A stretch of DNA of 15,732 bases. Origin: Firmicutes bacterium CAG:170 (GTDB taxonomy: Bacteria > Bacillota > Clostridia > Oscillospirales > Oscillospiraceae). Of the stretch, positions 6,686 to 14,263 are shown one piece after another. The stretch covers positions 26,677-42,408 of the forward strand of contig FR887151.1 of assembly GCA_000436735.1 (NCBI GenBank). The letters run 5' to 3'. Numbering within the stretch: position 1 is the stretch's first letter; the number at the start of each line of letters is the position of its first letter. The notes under the pieces were generated by a model. That model made no database searches. It saw only the letters and a program-made list of their open reading frames with translations, and had not been told where the DNA came from. Position numbers and translations under genes: made by a program.

Positions 6686-8149
6686 ATGAAGAATCTGCTC
6701 GCCTTTGACCTTGGCGCCAGCAATGGCCGCGCGATCCTCGGTCAGCTGGAAAACGGCAAGATCACCATGAAGGAGCTGCACCGCTTCGAAAATAACTACA
6801 TTGAGATGAACGGCGTATTCTATTGGGATTTGCCGTATCTCTACAATCAGCTCAAGCTTGGCCTGCTTGCCTTCAAGCAGGAAAACGTCGGTGATCTCGA
6901 CTGCATCGGCATCGACACCTGGGGCGTGGACTACGGCCTGCTCGACCGCAACGGCCATCTGCTCGGCAATCCGCGCGCCTATCGCTGCGCAGTGGACGAG
7001 GATTTTGAGGAGACCTGGAAGATCATCGATTTCCCGACGCTCTTTGCGCGCACCGGCATCGCCAACCAGAACTTCAACACCGTCTATCAGCTCTACCGCC
7101 GTAAACGCGAGGGCGACGTGGCGCTGGAAAATGCGCAGACGATGCTGCTTCTGCCGGATCTTCTGGGCTATTTCCTGACCGGCGAAAAAAAGTCCGAGTA
7201 CACCGAGGTCACGACCACGATGCTCTACAATCCCACCACGAAGGACTGGGACTGGGAGACCATCCGTGAGCTCGGCCTTCCGGAGCATATTTTCACCGAG
7301 ATCGACCGCGCCGGTACGCTCCGCGGCCATCTGCGGCCGGAGCTTGCCAAGGAGCTTGGTATAAATGAGGCAAGCTTTGCCGCCGTCGGCACGCATGACA
7401 CGGCCTCCGCCGTCGCCGCTATCCCCGGCACCGGCAGCTTCGCGTTCTGCTCCTCCGGCACATGGTCGCTCTTCGGCGTGGAGACGGACAAGCCGATCCT
7501 CCGCGACGATGTACGCAGCGCCAACTTCTCCAATGAGGGCACCATTCAGGGCGGCTTCCGTCCCCTGCGCAACATCATGGGCCTCTGGCTCATTCAGGAG
7601 TGCCGCCGCGATTGGATCAAGGCCGGACACACCTACAGCTGGAACGAGATCGTTATGGAAGCCGAAAAGGCGGAGCCGTTCCGCTCCATTATTGATCCCG
7701 ACTTCGGCGAGTTCTTTGCCGGCGGTCAGATGATCGAGAAAATTCAGAGCTACTGCCGCAATACAGATCAGCCCGTGCCGGAGACTGTCGGCCAGATCGC
7801 GCGCTGCATCTATGAGTCCCTCGCGCTCAAGTACCGCTGGGCGCTGGAGCGCCTCGAGGAGATCAAGGGACAGCGCATCGATCAGCTGAACATCGTCGGC
7901 GGCGGCTGCCAGAACAAGCTGCTCAACCAGTTTGTCGCGGATTCGCTTGACCGCCCCGTCGTGACCGGCCCCGTTGAAGGCGCAGCAATCGGCAATCTGC
8001 TTGCGCAGGCTATGGCACTCGGCGAGATCAAGGACATCGCGGAGCTTCGTGAGGTCGTCCGCCGTTCGGAGGCCGTCGCGGAATTCCAGCCGCACCATAC
8101 CCCCGCATGGGAGGCCGCTTACCAGAAGCTGCTTGCTCTTGCAAAGTAA
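6686..8149 (+). CDS. rhaB: Rhamnulokinase
   Basis: This 487-residue cytosolic FGGY-family sugar kinase phosphorylates L-rhamnulose to rhamnulose 1-phosphate using ATP; E. coli RhaB is 489. The N-terminal phosphate-binding loop DLGASNGRA lies at residues 8-16, followed by GIDTWGVDYGLLD, typical of the family's first actin-like domain. The catalytic Asp is D238 in VGTHDTASAV, matching D237 in E. coli RhaB. The C-terminal domain carries NIVGGGCQNKLLNQFVADS, an ADP-binding signature. The ATG at 6686 is four bases past the aldolase stop, with AAAGG at 6673-6677 as ribosome binding site; an upstream TTG inside the aldolase gene is disfavoured. It is the last gene of the rhamnose operon and is followed by a strong hairpin. 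It may also be expressed from the promoter-like site in rhaD. Confidence 0.97.
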   Translation: MKNLLAFDLGASNGRAILGQLENGKITMKELHRFENNYIEMNGVFYWDLPYLYNQLKLGLLAFKQENVGDLDCIGIDTWGVDYGLLDRNGHLLGNPRAYRCAVDEDFEETWKIIDFPTLFARTGIANQNFNTVYQLYRRKREGDVALENAQTMLLLPDLLGYFLTGEKKSEYTEVTTTMLYNPTTKDWDWETIRELGLPEHIFTEIDRAGTLRGHLRPELAKELGINEASFAAVGTHDTASAVAAIPGTGSFAFCSSGTWSLFGVETDKPILRDDVRSANFSNEGTIQGGFRPLRNIMGLWLIQECRRDWIKAGHTYSWNEIVMEAEKAEPFRSIIDPDFGEFFAGGQMIEKIQSYCRNTDQPVPETVGQIARCIYESLALKYRWALERLEEIKGQRIDQLNIVGGGCQNKLLNQFVADSLDRPVVTGPVEGAAIGNLLAQAMALGEIKDIAELREVVRRSEAVAEFQPHHTPAWEAAYQKLLALAK

Positions 8150-8156
8150 GCCTCTG

Positions 8157-8184
8157 CACCCCCGCAGCTTTGGCTGCGGGGGTG
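8157..8184 (+). terminator. Intrinsic terminator of the rhamnose operon
   Basis: CACCCCCGCAGC pairs perfectly over 12 bp with GCTGCGGGGGTG around a TTTG loop, eight bases after the rhaB stop. The trailing T-tract is short (TTCTGG), but the very stable GC stem supports a terminator. Confidence 0.8.
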
Positions 8185-8245
8185 TTCTGGTAAATGTCGT
8201 ACAAACAAATAAGGAAAAAATCTGCACACATTATGTCAATTTCTG

Positions 8246-8274
8246 TAGACAAAACGTGCCCACTATACTATAAT
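8246..8274 (+). promoter_or_regulatory. Sigma-A promoter of the acyltransferase operon
   Basis: TAGACA (8246-8251), a 17-base spacer and a consensus TATAAT (8269-8274) stand 48 bases before the first ATG. This is among the best promoter matches in the window and suggests constitutive sigma-A transcription of the four following genes. The ribosome binding site GGAGGA is at 8309-8314. Confidence 0.82.
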
Positions 8275-8321
8275 ATTTCTGCCTGATAATTGTACGACTC
8301 TGACCTCTGGAGGATACGCTG

Positions 8322-9158
8322 ATGAATTCGAGGACTTGGGGATGCAAGGCTCTGACGCTTTTGCCTCTGGTCTTTTTTTTACTGCTAATTTTATGGATTT
8401 TTGTATTTCCGTCGAAGAGATCCGTCCCCGACGCAACGGATGCGCAGGTCGCCTCCGGCGTGGAATGGCTCCGTCAGCAGGAGGCCAACAGCCCCGCTGA
8501 TGTGGAGGCAAAGCTCAAGGCCATCCGTCAGGCGGAGCTGGACGAAAAACGGGATGAGTGGCTTGCAAAGCTCCGCAGCGGCGAGATCTCTGTCTGGTCG
8601 CTTTTCGACGACTATGCAATGCTCGGAGATTCCAGAACAATGGGCTTCACCTACTACGGATATCTGACCTCCGACCGCGTGTTTGCCGACTCCGGCGCGA
8701 CCATTGAAAAGGTCGCCGACCATCTGGATGAGCTGATCGAGCTGAATCCCTCGAGCATCTTCCTGACCTACGGCATCAACGATGTCGGCATTGGCTACTG
8801 GCCGACGCCGGAGGATTATGTCAACAAAATGAGTGATACGCTCGATCTTCTCAAGGAAAATCTCCCGGATGCGACGGTCTATGTTTGCTCCATTATTCCC
8901 GCCATCGATCCTGCCTTTGAACGCGGCCCCGCATGGCGAAAGATCCCGGATTACAACGACGCCGTCCGCGCCTTCTGCGAAGAAAACGGCACGCCCTATG
9001 TGGACATTACGCAGATCTGTGAAGAACATACGGATCTTTATCAGGCAGACGGCGTTCACATGATGAGCGAATTCTACCCGCTTTGGGGTATTGAACTGAT
9101 CTCTGAGGTATACAACTATGTCTTTGTCCTTGAATCAACCGACTCCGCGGCTGAATGA
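8322..9158 (+). CDS. Membrane-anchored SGNH/GDSL-type hydrolase
   Basis: This 278-residue protein has one N-terminal membrane segment (about 10-30) and no cleavage motif, so it should be anchored with the catalytic domain outside. SGNH blocks are present: GDSRT with nucleophile S104, a block II glycine near FADSGATIEKV, GIND with N153, and DGVH with D243 and H246. The Ser-Asp-His triad looks complete, so an esterase or acyl-transfer activity is likely. Residues about 40-95 form a charged, probably helical spacer. The start is backed by GGAGGA seven bases upstream. It overlaps the next gene by 41 bases and heads the MBOAT operon, so a role in adding or removing O-acyl groups on a cell-surface glycan is inferred; the substrate is unknown. 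Confidence 0.85.
   Translation: MNSRTWGCKALTLLPLVFFLLLILWIFVFPSKRSVPDATDAQVASGVEWLRQQEANSPADVEAKLKAIRQAELDEKRDEWLAKLRSGEISVWSLFDDYAMLGDSRTMGFTYYGYLTSDRVFADSGATIEKVADHLDELIELNPSSIFLTYGINDVGIGYWPTPEDYVNKMSDTLDLLKENLPDATVYVCSIIPAIDPAFERGPAWRKIPDYNDAVRAFCEENGTPYVDITQICEEHTDLYQADGVHMMSEFYPLWGIELISEVYNYVFVLESTDSAAE
8373..8380 (+). repeat. T8 homopolymer within the SGNH hydrolase membrane segment
   Basis: Eight consecutive T lie in codons 18-20, encoding part of the hydrophobic anchor. A gain or loss of one base would truncate the protein near its start. Runs of this length also arise by chance in Phe/Leu-rich anchors. Confidence 0.85.
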
Positions 9159-10305
9159 CCTTCTCCTGCGCGGCGGCGACGATCTTTCGCCGGAGCTGAA
9201 GGAACAGGCGCTCGACGATATTCTGGCTGAATTCGGCTCCGCGCCTGCCAAAAAGGCGCCCGCCCAGACCGCACCGAAGCCGAATCCGGGCTTTTCCTCC
9301 GCTCCCTCCGGCACGCTTACTCCGGAGGCAGAGGCAGAAGCGATTCGCGGCTGCCGCAGCCCATCGACAGAGCCGCTGGCGCCGGGCACCCCCCCCCATC
9401 CGCCGGCGGTTTCGCCGGTCACCGCCGCCGATCCGCAGTCGATTCCCTTTCCTACCGCTTCTGTGCAGCCGGACTCTGCTCCGAAAAGCAATGCCGCACC
9501 GGCAAAGTCCGCGTCCCCGTCCCTCGTGATCGACGGGATCGACTTTTCGGAATTTCTGAACGACGCCCCGACTGATTACTCTGATAGCTCAGCCAATGCA
9601 CCCGTTTCCTCCGGCCACCCTGCGGTTGCTCCGGATCCCGCCCCAGAACACCCGGAGGCCGCAGAGTCCTCGCGTGTTGTCGATCCGGAAGCCCCGGCAA
9701 AAGCGTCCAAAAAAGTAAAAAAAGAAAAGAACGCCAAGGAATCCGCAGCGGAAAAGCCCGTTGTCATGGACCACGACACAGCCTTGGATGACACCGCGCC
9801 GCGGCCTGAAATTCGCCGCCGCGCAAAGCCTGGAAGCATCGTTCTTCGCATTCTCGCCTTCGCCGCCGTTCTGGCGACCGTCGGCTTCCTCTACACACAG
9901 ACGATTCAGGACCGGCAAAGCAGTGCGTCCTTTGACTCCGTCCGCAGCGCCGTTCTGCAAACGCTCGATCTGGCGGATATGCAGGAGGCAGACGCGCAGA
10001 TGGTGCGCCGACTTTATGGCTTTGCGCCGTCTGAGGTGGATGGCTGTCTGCTCTATTACCCGTCCACAAATATGGGCGCGCGGGAGCTGCTGATCGTCAA
10101 GCTCTCCGACCTTTCCCAGCAAAAGTCCGTCTCCGACGCCATTCAGGCCCGCAAGCAGACGCAGATGAAGAGCTTCGAGGGCTACGGAATTGAGCAATAT
10201 GACCTGCTCTCCAACTCCATCGTGGAGGTGCAGGGCAACTATATCCTGTTTGTCGTCCACGAGAACGCAGCCGCTGCCGCGCAGGCATTTCTGAAAGCGC
10301 TTTAA
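9118..10305 (+). CDS. DUF4358 membrane protein with long disordered N-terminal tail
   Basis: This 395-residue protein of unknown function has three parts. Residues 1-235 are low-complexity, rich in Pro, Ala, Ser and Glu, with a conserved-looking LDDILAEFG (32-40), a hydrophobic patch LVIDGIDFSEFL, and a Lys-rich stretch (KKVKKEKNAK). One membrane segment lies at about 241-258. The last about 130 residues fit DUF4358: MVRRLYGFAPSEVDGCLLYYP, then IVKLSD and a closing VQGNYILFVVHEN. The positive-inside rule places the tail in the cytoplasm and DUF4358 outside. The ATG at 9118 overlaps the hydrolase gene and has GAGG nine bases upstream. I recall DUF4358 proteins near MBOAT and DHHW genes in clostridia, which suggests an accessory role in surface acylation; no activity is known. 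A C9 tract lies in codons 91-94. Confidence 0.75.
   Translation: MSLSLNQPTPRLNDLLLRGGDDLSPELKEQALDDILAEFGSAPAKKAPAQTAPKPNPGFSSAPSGTLTPEAEAEAIRGCRSPSTEPLAPGTPPHPPAVSPVTAADPQSIPFPTASVQPDSAPKSNAAPAKSASPSLVIDGIDFSEFLNDAPTDYSDSSANAPVSSGHPAVAPDPAPEHPEAAESSRVVDPEAPAKASKKVKKEKNAKESAAEKPVVMDHDTALDDTAPRPEIRRRAKPGSIVLRILAFAAVLATVGFLYTQTIQDRQSSASFDSVRSAVLQTLDLADMQEADAQMVRRLYGFAPSEVDGCLLYYPSTNMGARELLIVKLSDLSQQKSVSDAIQARKQTQMKSFEGYGIEQYDLLSNSIVEVQGNYILFVVHENAAAAAQAFLKAL
9389..9397 (+). repeat. C9 homopolymer tract in the DUF4358 gene
   Basis: Nine consecutive C span the Thr-Pro-Pro-His codons in the cytoplasmic tail. The frame is intact here. A one-base slip would end translation before the membrane segment and DUF4358 domain. 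Poly-C runs of this length are classic slipped-strand sites in phase-variable surface genes. Confidence 0.9.
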
Positions 10306-10317
10306 GGAGGAAACGTC

Positions 10318-11727
10318 GTGAATCTGAGCACGCTCTTTTTTGTCTTTGCGTTTCTTCCCGTCAGCCTGATCCTGTATCTGCTCTGCCCGCGCGTCTGCAA
10401 AAATGCGCTCCTCATTCTCGTCAGCTTTCTCTTTTATGCCTGGGGTTCGCCGGTCTACCTGCTGCTTCTGCTGCTGGTGACGGTGTTCAACTACTGCATC
10501 GGCCGCGATATCGGCAATCGCGTGGAGTCAGAGCAGCGCGGGGCGAAATTTGTTCTCGTTTTTGGCATACTTTTCAATCTGCTGCTTCTCGGCTTCTATA
10601 AATACGCCGCCTTTGCCGTCGAAACGCTCAACGCCTTTCTGCCGTTCACGCTGAACGCGCCGTCTCCGGCGCTTCCGCTGGGCATTTCCTTCTTCACCTT
10701 CACGAATCTGTCCTACCTTTCGGACGTTTATCACCGCCGCGCACCCGCGCAGAAAAATCCGCTGGATTTCTGCCTATATGTCAGCTTCTTCCCAAAAATG
10801 ATCTCCGGGCCGATCGTCGAGTATGCGCACATCGCGCCGCAGCTGAAGGAGCATCCAGTGACGCTGGACAAGGTCTCCGACGCCGTCCCGATGCTTGTCC
10901 TCGGCCTTGCAAAAAAGGTCTTGCTGGCCGACAATCTCGGCACCGCATTCCAGAGCATTTCCGCGCTTTCGTCCGGTTCGCTTTCCGGTGGCTCCGCATG
11001 GCTCGGCGCGATCTTCTATTCGCTCCAGCTCTACTTTGATTTCAGCGGCTATTCCGACATGGCCATCGGCATGGCGAAGCTGTTCGGCTTCGACTTTGAG
11101 GCCAACTTCGACCATCCCTATCTCTCCGGTTCGCTGACGGAATTCTGGCGCAGGTGGCACATTTCCCTTGGCCGCTGGTTCCGCGACTACGTCTATATTC
11201 CGCTTGGCGGCAGCCGCGTAAGCACGGCGAAGTGCGTCCGAAACCTCCTGATCGTCTGGATCCTGACCGGCCTGTGGCACGGCGCGTCGTGGACATTTGC
11301 CGCTTGGGGCCTTTACCACGGAATTTTGCTGCTGCTGGAAAAATATCCGCTCAAGGGAGTGCTTGAAAAGACGCCCTCCCCCATCCGTCATATCCTGACG
11401 CTGCTTGCGGTCATCATTGGCTGGGTGCTTTTCTTCTCCCCCGACTTTTCCTCGGCGCTCTTCTATCTTGGCCGGATGTTCGGAGCCGGAAGCCGCGCGT
11501 TCTGGGATTCCACCGCAAAATACTACTTTGCGGCCAATTGGAAGCTCCTTGTGATTGGCATTCTTGCCTGCGGCCCGTGGATCCGAACGCTTTATCAGCG
11601 GCTCGTGTTCTCGCGGCGCGGTCTCGGCCTTGCCCTTTCCGCATTGCTGCTGGTCGGCATTTTCCTGCTCTGCGTTCCGTATATGATGAACGCCACCTAT
11701 CAATCCTTCCTCTATGCCCAGTTCTAA
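10318..11727 (+). CDS. MBOAT-family O-acyltransferase (AlgI/DltB/PatA type)
   Basis: This 469-residue polytopic membrane protein belongs to the MBOAT superfamily, whose bacterial members pass acyl groups (usually acetyl) from a cytoplasmic donor across the membrane to wall or exopolysaccharide acceptors. It has many hydrophobic segments. The conserved cytoplasmic-face region FWRRWHISLGRWFRDYVYIP contains H281, and GLWHGASWTF carries H321, the two histidines typical of the active site. Length and motif spacing match AlgI-like proteins, and LYFDFSGYSDMAIG is another family signature. It starts with GTG at 10318 behind an excellent AAGGAGG, 12 bases after the DUF4358 stop, and is followed after 13 bases by the DHHW gene. 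Acetyl as donor group is assumed from the family, and the acceptor is unknown. Confidence 0.94.
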   Translation: MNLSTLFFVFAFLPVSLILYLLCPRVCKNALLILVSFLFYAWGSPVYLLLLLLVTVFNYCIGRDIGNRVESEQRGAKFVLVFGILFNLLLLGFYKYAAFAVETLNAFLPFTLNAPSPALPLGISFFTFTNLSYLSDVYHRRAPAQKNPLDFCLYVSFFPKMISGPIVEYAHIAPQLKEHPVTLDKVSDAVPMLVLGLAKKVLLADNLGTAFQSISALSSGSLSGGSAWLGAIFYSLQLYFDFSGYSDMAIGMAKLFGFDFEANFDHPYLSGSLTEFWRRWHISLGRWFRDYVYIPLGGSRVSTAKCVRNLLIVWILTGLWHGASWTFAAWGLYHGILLLLEKYPLKGVLEKTPSPIRHILTLLAVIIGWVLFFSPDFSSALFYLGRMFGAGSRAFWDSTAKYYFAANWKLLVIGILACGPWIRTLYQRLVFSRRGLGLALSALLLVGIFLLCVPYMMNATYQSFLYAQF

Positions 11728-11740
11728 GCGAGGTGATCCC

Positions 11741-12937
11741 ATGAGACCGCAAAAAAAGCGCAAGCCCGACCCGGAAAGGCAGCAGCTGCTCCTTCAGCGC
11801 AACCGCCAGCTGCACGGCGTCCTTCTTGCCGCGCTGCTTGCCGTGCTTCTGCTTGTCTTTGGTCTTGTCAATCTGCTTCATACAAAGAGTGATTTTTCAG
11901 AAAACGAAAACCGAAAGCTGCAGGCCTATCCTGCTCCGACGGCAGCCTCTATCTTAGACGGAAGCTTTATGTCGAAGCTGCAAGCCGCCTTTTCCGATCA
12001 ATTCTTTGCGCGCGACCGCTGGATCTCCACGAAGCTGCGGATCGACGAGCTGCTTGGCCAGAAGGAGTCCAACGGCGTCTATCTCTGTCAGGACGATTAT
12101 CTGATCGAGGTCCCGGAAGCACCCGATCAGGCAGTTCTTGGCCGGACGCTGACCGCAATGAAGAATTTCGCCGTGCAACATGACGACCTCCGCATGACCG
12201 CGATGATCGTGCCGAACGCTTCTTCCGTTATGCGCGACTACCTGCCAAAGAACGCTCCCGCGCACAACCAGCAGGAGGATCTGTTCGCGGTCAATCAGAC
12301 GCTCTCGCCCTTTATGCAGTACGCAGACGTGACGCAGGCCCTGAAGGACCACGTCAAGGACGGTGTTTTCTTCCGTACCGATCACCATTGGACGAGCCTC
12401 GGCGCGCACTGCGCGTTTGACGCCTCGGCGGAACTGCTCGGGATCGAAACGCCGATCACGGACTATAACGTCCACGTCCTGACCAACTCCTTTGAAGGGA
12501 CGCTTGCCTCCAAGAGCGGCAAGCATATCGCTGAGGACGCCATCACGGCCTATGAGCCGCTCGGCACCGACGTGAGCTACTACGTCGTCTATGACAGCAC
12601 GCAGGAAAAGGCCGGCTCTGTCTATGTCGATTCCGCGCTGGATAGCAAGGACAAATACACGGTCTTTTTCGGCGGCAACCATCCGCTCGTCACCATCAAG
12701 ACGACCGCAAACAATGGGAGGGTCCTGCTGATCTTCAAGGACTCCTATGCAAACTGCTTCGTGCCGTTCCTCATTCCCTATTATCAGCAGATCGTCATGG
12801 TCGATCCACGCTATTATTACGACAACGTGGAGCAGCTCATGACGCAGCGCGGCGTTACGGACGTCCTTTTCCTTTACAATTTCAGCACCTTTTCAGCCGA
12901 CACCGCGCTTGCGGATACGTTGGGCGCGTCGAGCTGA
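11741..12937 (+). CDS. DHHW-family protein (AlgJ/AlgX-like SGNH acetyltransferase candidate)
   Basis: This 398-residue protein has a basic cytoplasmic N-terminus (MRPQKKRKP), one membrane segment (about 26-46) and an extracytoplasmic domain. Just after the membrane comes FSENENRKLQAYP, a DHHW-family signature. The name-giving DHHW lies at 214-217 and, as in AlgJ/AlgX, D214 and H216 would pair with the Ser of FKDSYA (S335). These make up an SGNH-like active site, used in alginate systems to transfer acetyl groups to the polymer. The ATG at 11741 is chosen because GAGGTGAT precedes it. An upstream in-frame ATG (11714) lies inside the MBOAT gene and lacks a ribosome binding site. MBOAT plus DHHW adjacency strongly implies a joint O-acylation role outside the cell. 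Confidence 0.88.
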   Translation: MRPQKKRKPDPERQQLLLQRNRQLHGVLLAALLAVLLLVFGLVNLLHTKSDFSENENRKLQAYPAPTAASILDGSFMSKLQAAFSDQFFARDRWISTKLRIDELLGQKESNGVYLCQDDYLIEVPEAPDQAVLGRTLTAMKNFAVQHDDLRMTAMIVPNASSVMRDYLPKNAPAHNQQEDLFAVNQTLSPFMQYADVTQALKDHVKDGVFFRTDHHWTSLGAHCAFDASAELLGIETPITDYNVHVLTNSFEGTLASKSGKHIAEDAITAYEPLGTDVSYYVVYDSTQEKAGSVYVDSALDSKDKYTVFFGGNHPLVTIKTTANNGRVLLIFKDSYANCFVPFLIPYYQQIVMVDPRYYYDNVEQLMTQRGVTDVLFLYNFSTFSADTALADTLGASS

Positions 12938-13018
12938 CGCGCGGAATTTCTGCATGGATAAGCCCGAAGGCAGCGCAAACCGCCTCGCGCCCTCCATTTC
13001 TGCAACGTGTATACAGAA

Positions 13019-13048
13019 AAACAGGCATGACCTCGGTCATGCCTGTTT
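13019..13048. terminator. Bidirectional intrinsic terminator (acyltransferase operon / glycosyltransferase)
   Basis: A 13-bp perfect stem (AAACAGGCATGAC with GTCATGCCTGTTT) closes a CTCG tetraloop. It is followed by CCTTTTC on the plus strand and by TTCTG on the minus strand after the stem's own Ts. It lies between two convergent genes and can serve both. Confidence 0.88.
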
Positions 13049-13063
13049 CCTTTTCGCCGCAAC

Positions 13064-13087
13064 AGCCCGGCGCAAACGCTCCGGGCT
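13064..13087. terminator. Second, smaller hairpin between the convergent genes
   Basis: AGCCCGG pairs with CCGGGCT over 7 bp around a 10-nt loop, followed by TTTG on the plus strand. It sits six bases beyond the glycosyltransferase stop and may assist the stronger neighbouring terminator. Confidence 0.4.
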
Positions 13088-13093
13088 TTGCTG

Positions 13094-14203
13094 TTATCGG
13101 AGCGTCTCCGTCACCATGCGCGCGATCTGCTCCGCTCCGTCCTTCGGAAGCTGCGTTTCCTGCGCGGAAAGCATTCTCTCCGCAGCGCGTGCGTCATAGA
13201 TCAGCCGGTCGGCAAATCGCGCCGCCTCATCGACATTGCGCGCAAAGAAGGACATTCCATGCCGCGCGAAGAATTCCGCATTCAGCGTTTCCACGCCCGG
13301 GATCGCCATCGTATGCACCAGCGGCACGCCGAGAACGGCGGCCTCTGAGCTGGAAATGCCGCCCGCCTTTGAAAGCAGGACATCCGCCGCGTGCATATAG
13401 ACTGCGACCTTGTCGGTGAACGGGACAGTCAGGACACCGTCGCCATGGTATTCGGACTCCAGCGTACTGCGAAGCTCCTCGTTGCGTCCGGGCAGGACGC
13501 ACAGCAGCGACTGCGTATCCGGCACACGCCGGATGGCGTTGCAGAGTGATACCGCGTCTCCGCAGCCGATCCCGCCGGTCATAATGAGATAGATCTTCTG
13601 ATCCTGCGGCAGGCCGAGCATCGCACGGGCCGCTTCCCTGCTCATAGGCGCTGCAAATTTCTCCGCGACCGGCATACCGGTGACAAACAGCCGCTCTTCC
13701 GGCAGGCCCGCGCGGACGCAGTCCGCCTTGACATCCGGATGCGGAAGAAAGTATCCGTCAAGCTCCGTTTCAACAAGGAACGGAATGCAGGTGTAGTCGG
13801 ACAGGATACCATAGCAGCGCGTCGGATACTGCCCATGCCGGCGCAGATAGGTCAGCGTCTCCATCGGGAAAAGATGCGAACAGAGTACCGCGTCGTATTC
13901 ACGCTCACAGATGAAGTCGCAAAGCTGCTTCGCGTGGCGGATATTGGCCAGATAGACAGGCGAAGTCACGCCCGTCGCGCTGTACATCTGCCCGGCGTGG
14001 TACATCATGCCGAAAATGTCCGGAGCCTTGGTCGAAATGCGATTGAGCACCTTGTCGAAGCTCAGCGGGCCGGGATCGCCGAACATGTTGAGCATATCCA
14101 GAAACTCCGCCTGATGGCCAAGCCGCTGCAGCGCCTCCTTGACAGCCAGCGCACAGTGGTTGTGGCCCTCGCCGGTGCTGCAGCTGAGAAGCAATATCTT
14201 CAT
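13094..14203 (-). CDS. UgtP/MGDG-synthase-like glycosyltransferase (GT28 type)
   Basis: This 369-residue, GT-B-fold glycosyltransferase has the N-terminal MGDG-synthase signature STGEGHN (residues 9-15; the GEGHN loop) and a C-terminal UDP-sugar site with SKAGGISSSEA around K279, as in UgtP and plant monogalactosyldiacylglycerol synthases. Family members add glucose or galactose to diacylglycerol at the inner membrane face, making glycolipids that may anchor lipoteichoic acid. There is no membrane segment, consistent with a peripheral protein. The ATG at 14203 has AAAGGAG upstream with a slightly long spacing. It is a single-gene unit with its own promoter and an inverted repeat. The sugar and acceptor are not readable from sequence, so no symbol is given. 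MurG is unlikely, given the N-terminal motif. Confidence 0.85.
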   Translation of the reverse strand: MKILLLSCSTGEGHNHCALAVKEALQRLGHQAEFLDMLNMFGDPGPLSFDKVLNRISTKAPDIFGMMYHAGQMYSATGVTSPVYLANIRHAKQLCDFICEREYDAVLCSHLFPMETLTYLRRHGQYPTRCYGILSDYTCIPFLVETELDGYFLPHPDVKADCVRAGLPEERLFVTGMPVAEKFAAPMSREAARAMLGLPQDQKIYLIMTGGIGCGDAVSLCNAIRRVPDTQSLLCVLPGRNEELRSTLESEYHGDGVLTVPFTDKVAVYMHAADVLLSKAGGISSSEAAVLGVPLVHTMAIPGVETLNAEFFARHGMSFFARNVDEAARFADRLIYDARAAERMLSAQETQLPKDGAEQIARMVTETLR

Positions 14204-14234
14204 TCACGAGCACTCCTTTGTAGAAAGTACTACC

Positions 14235-14263
14235 ATCATATCGGAAATCGGCCTGTTTGTCAA
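14235..14263 (-). promoter_or_regulatory. Sigma-A promoter of the glycosyltransferase gene
   Basis: On the minus strand a perfect TTGACA (14263-14258), 17-base spacer and TATGAT (14240-14235) precede the gene; the leader would be about 25 nt. This is one of the strongest promoter matches in the window. An inverted repeat overlaps it. Confidence 0.88.

Noticed and set aside
4201..6723. Very long antisense open frame (about 840 codons) opposite rhaA and rhaD
   Set aside because: It lies opposite well-identified rhaA and rhaD, has no ribosome binding site or recognisable domain, and runs through the intergenic region. It results from third-position GC bias in the real genes.
6623..8227. 534-codon antisense open frame opposite rhaB
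   Set aside because: It begins inside the rhaB-downstream intergenic region and overlaps a clearly functional rhamnulokinase; composition artefact.
13094..14203. MurG (also GT28) as identity of the glycosyltransferase
   Set aside because: The N-terminal GEGHN loop and the SKAGGISSSEA site match the MGDG-synthase/UgtP branch, and there are no neighbouring peptidoglycan genes.
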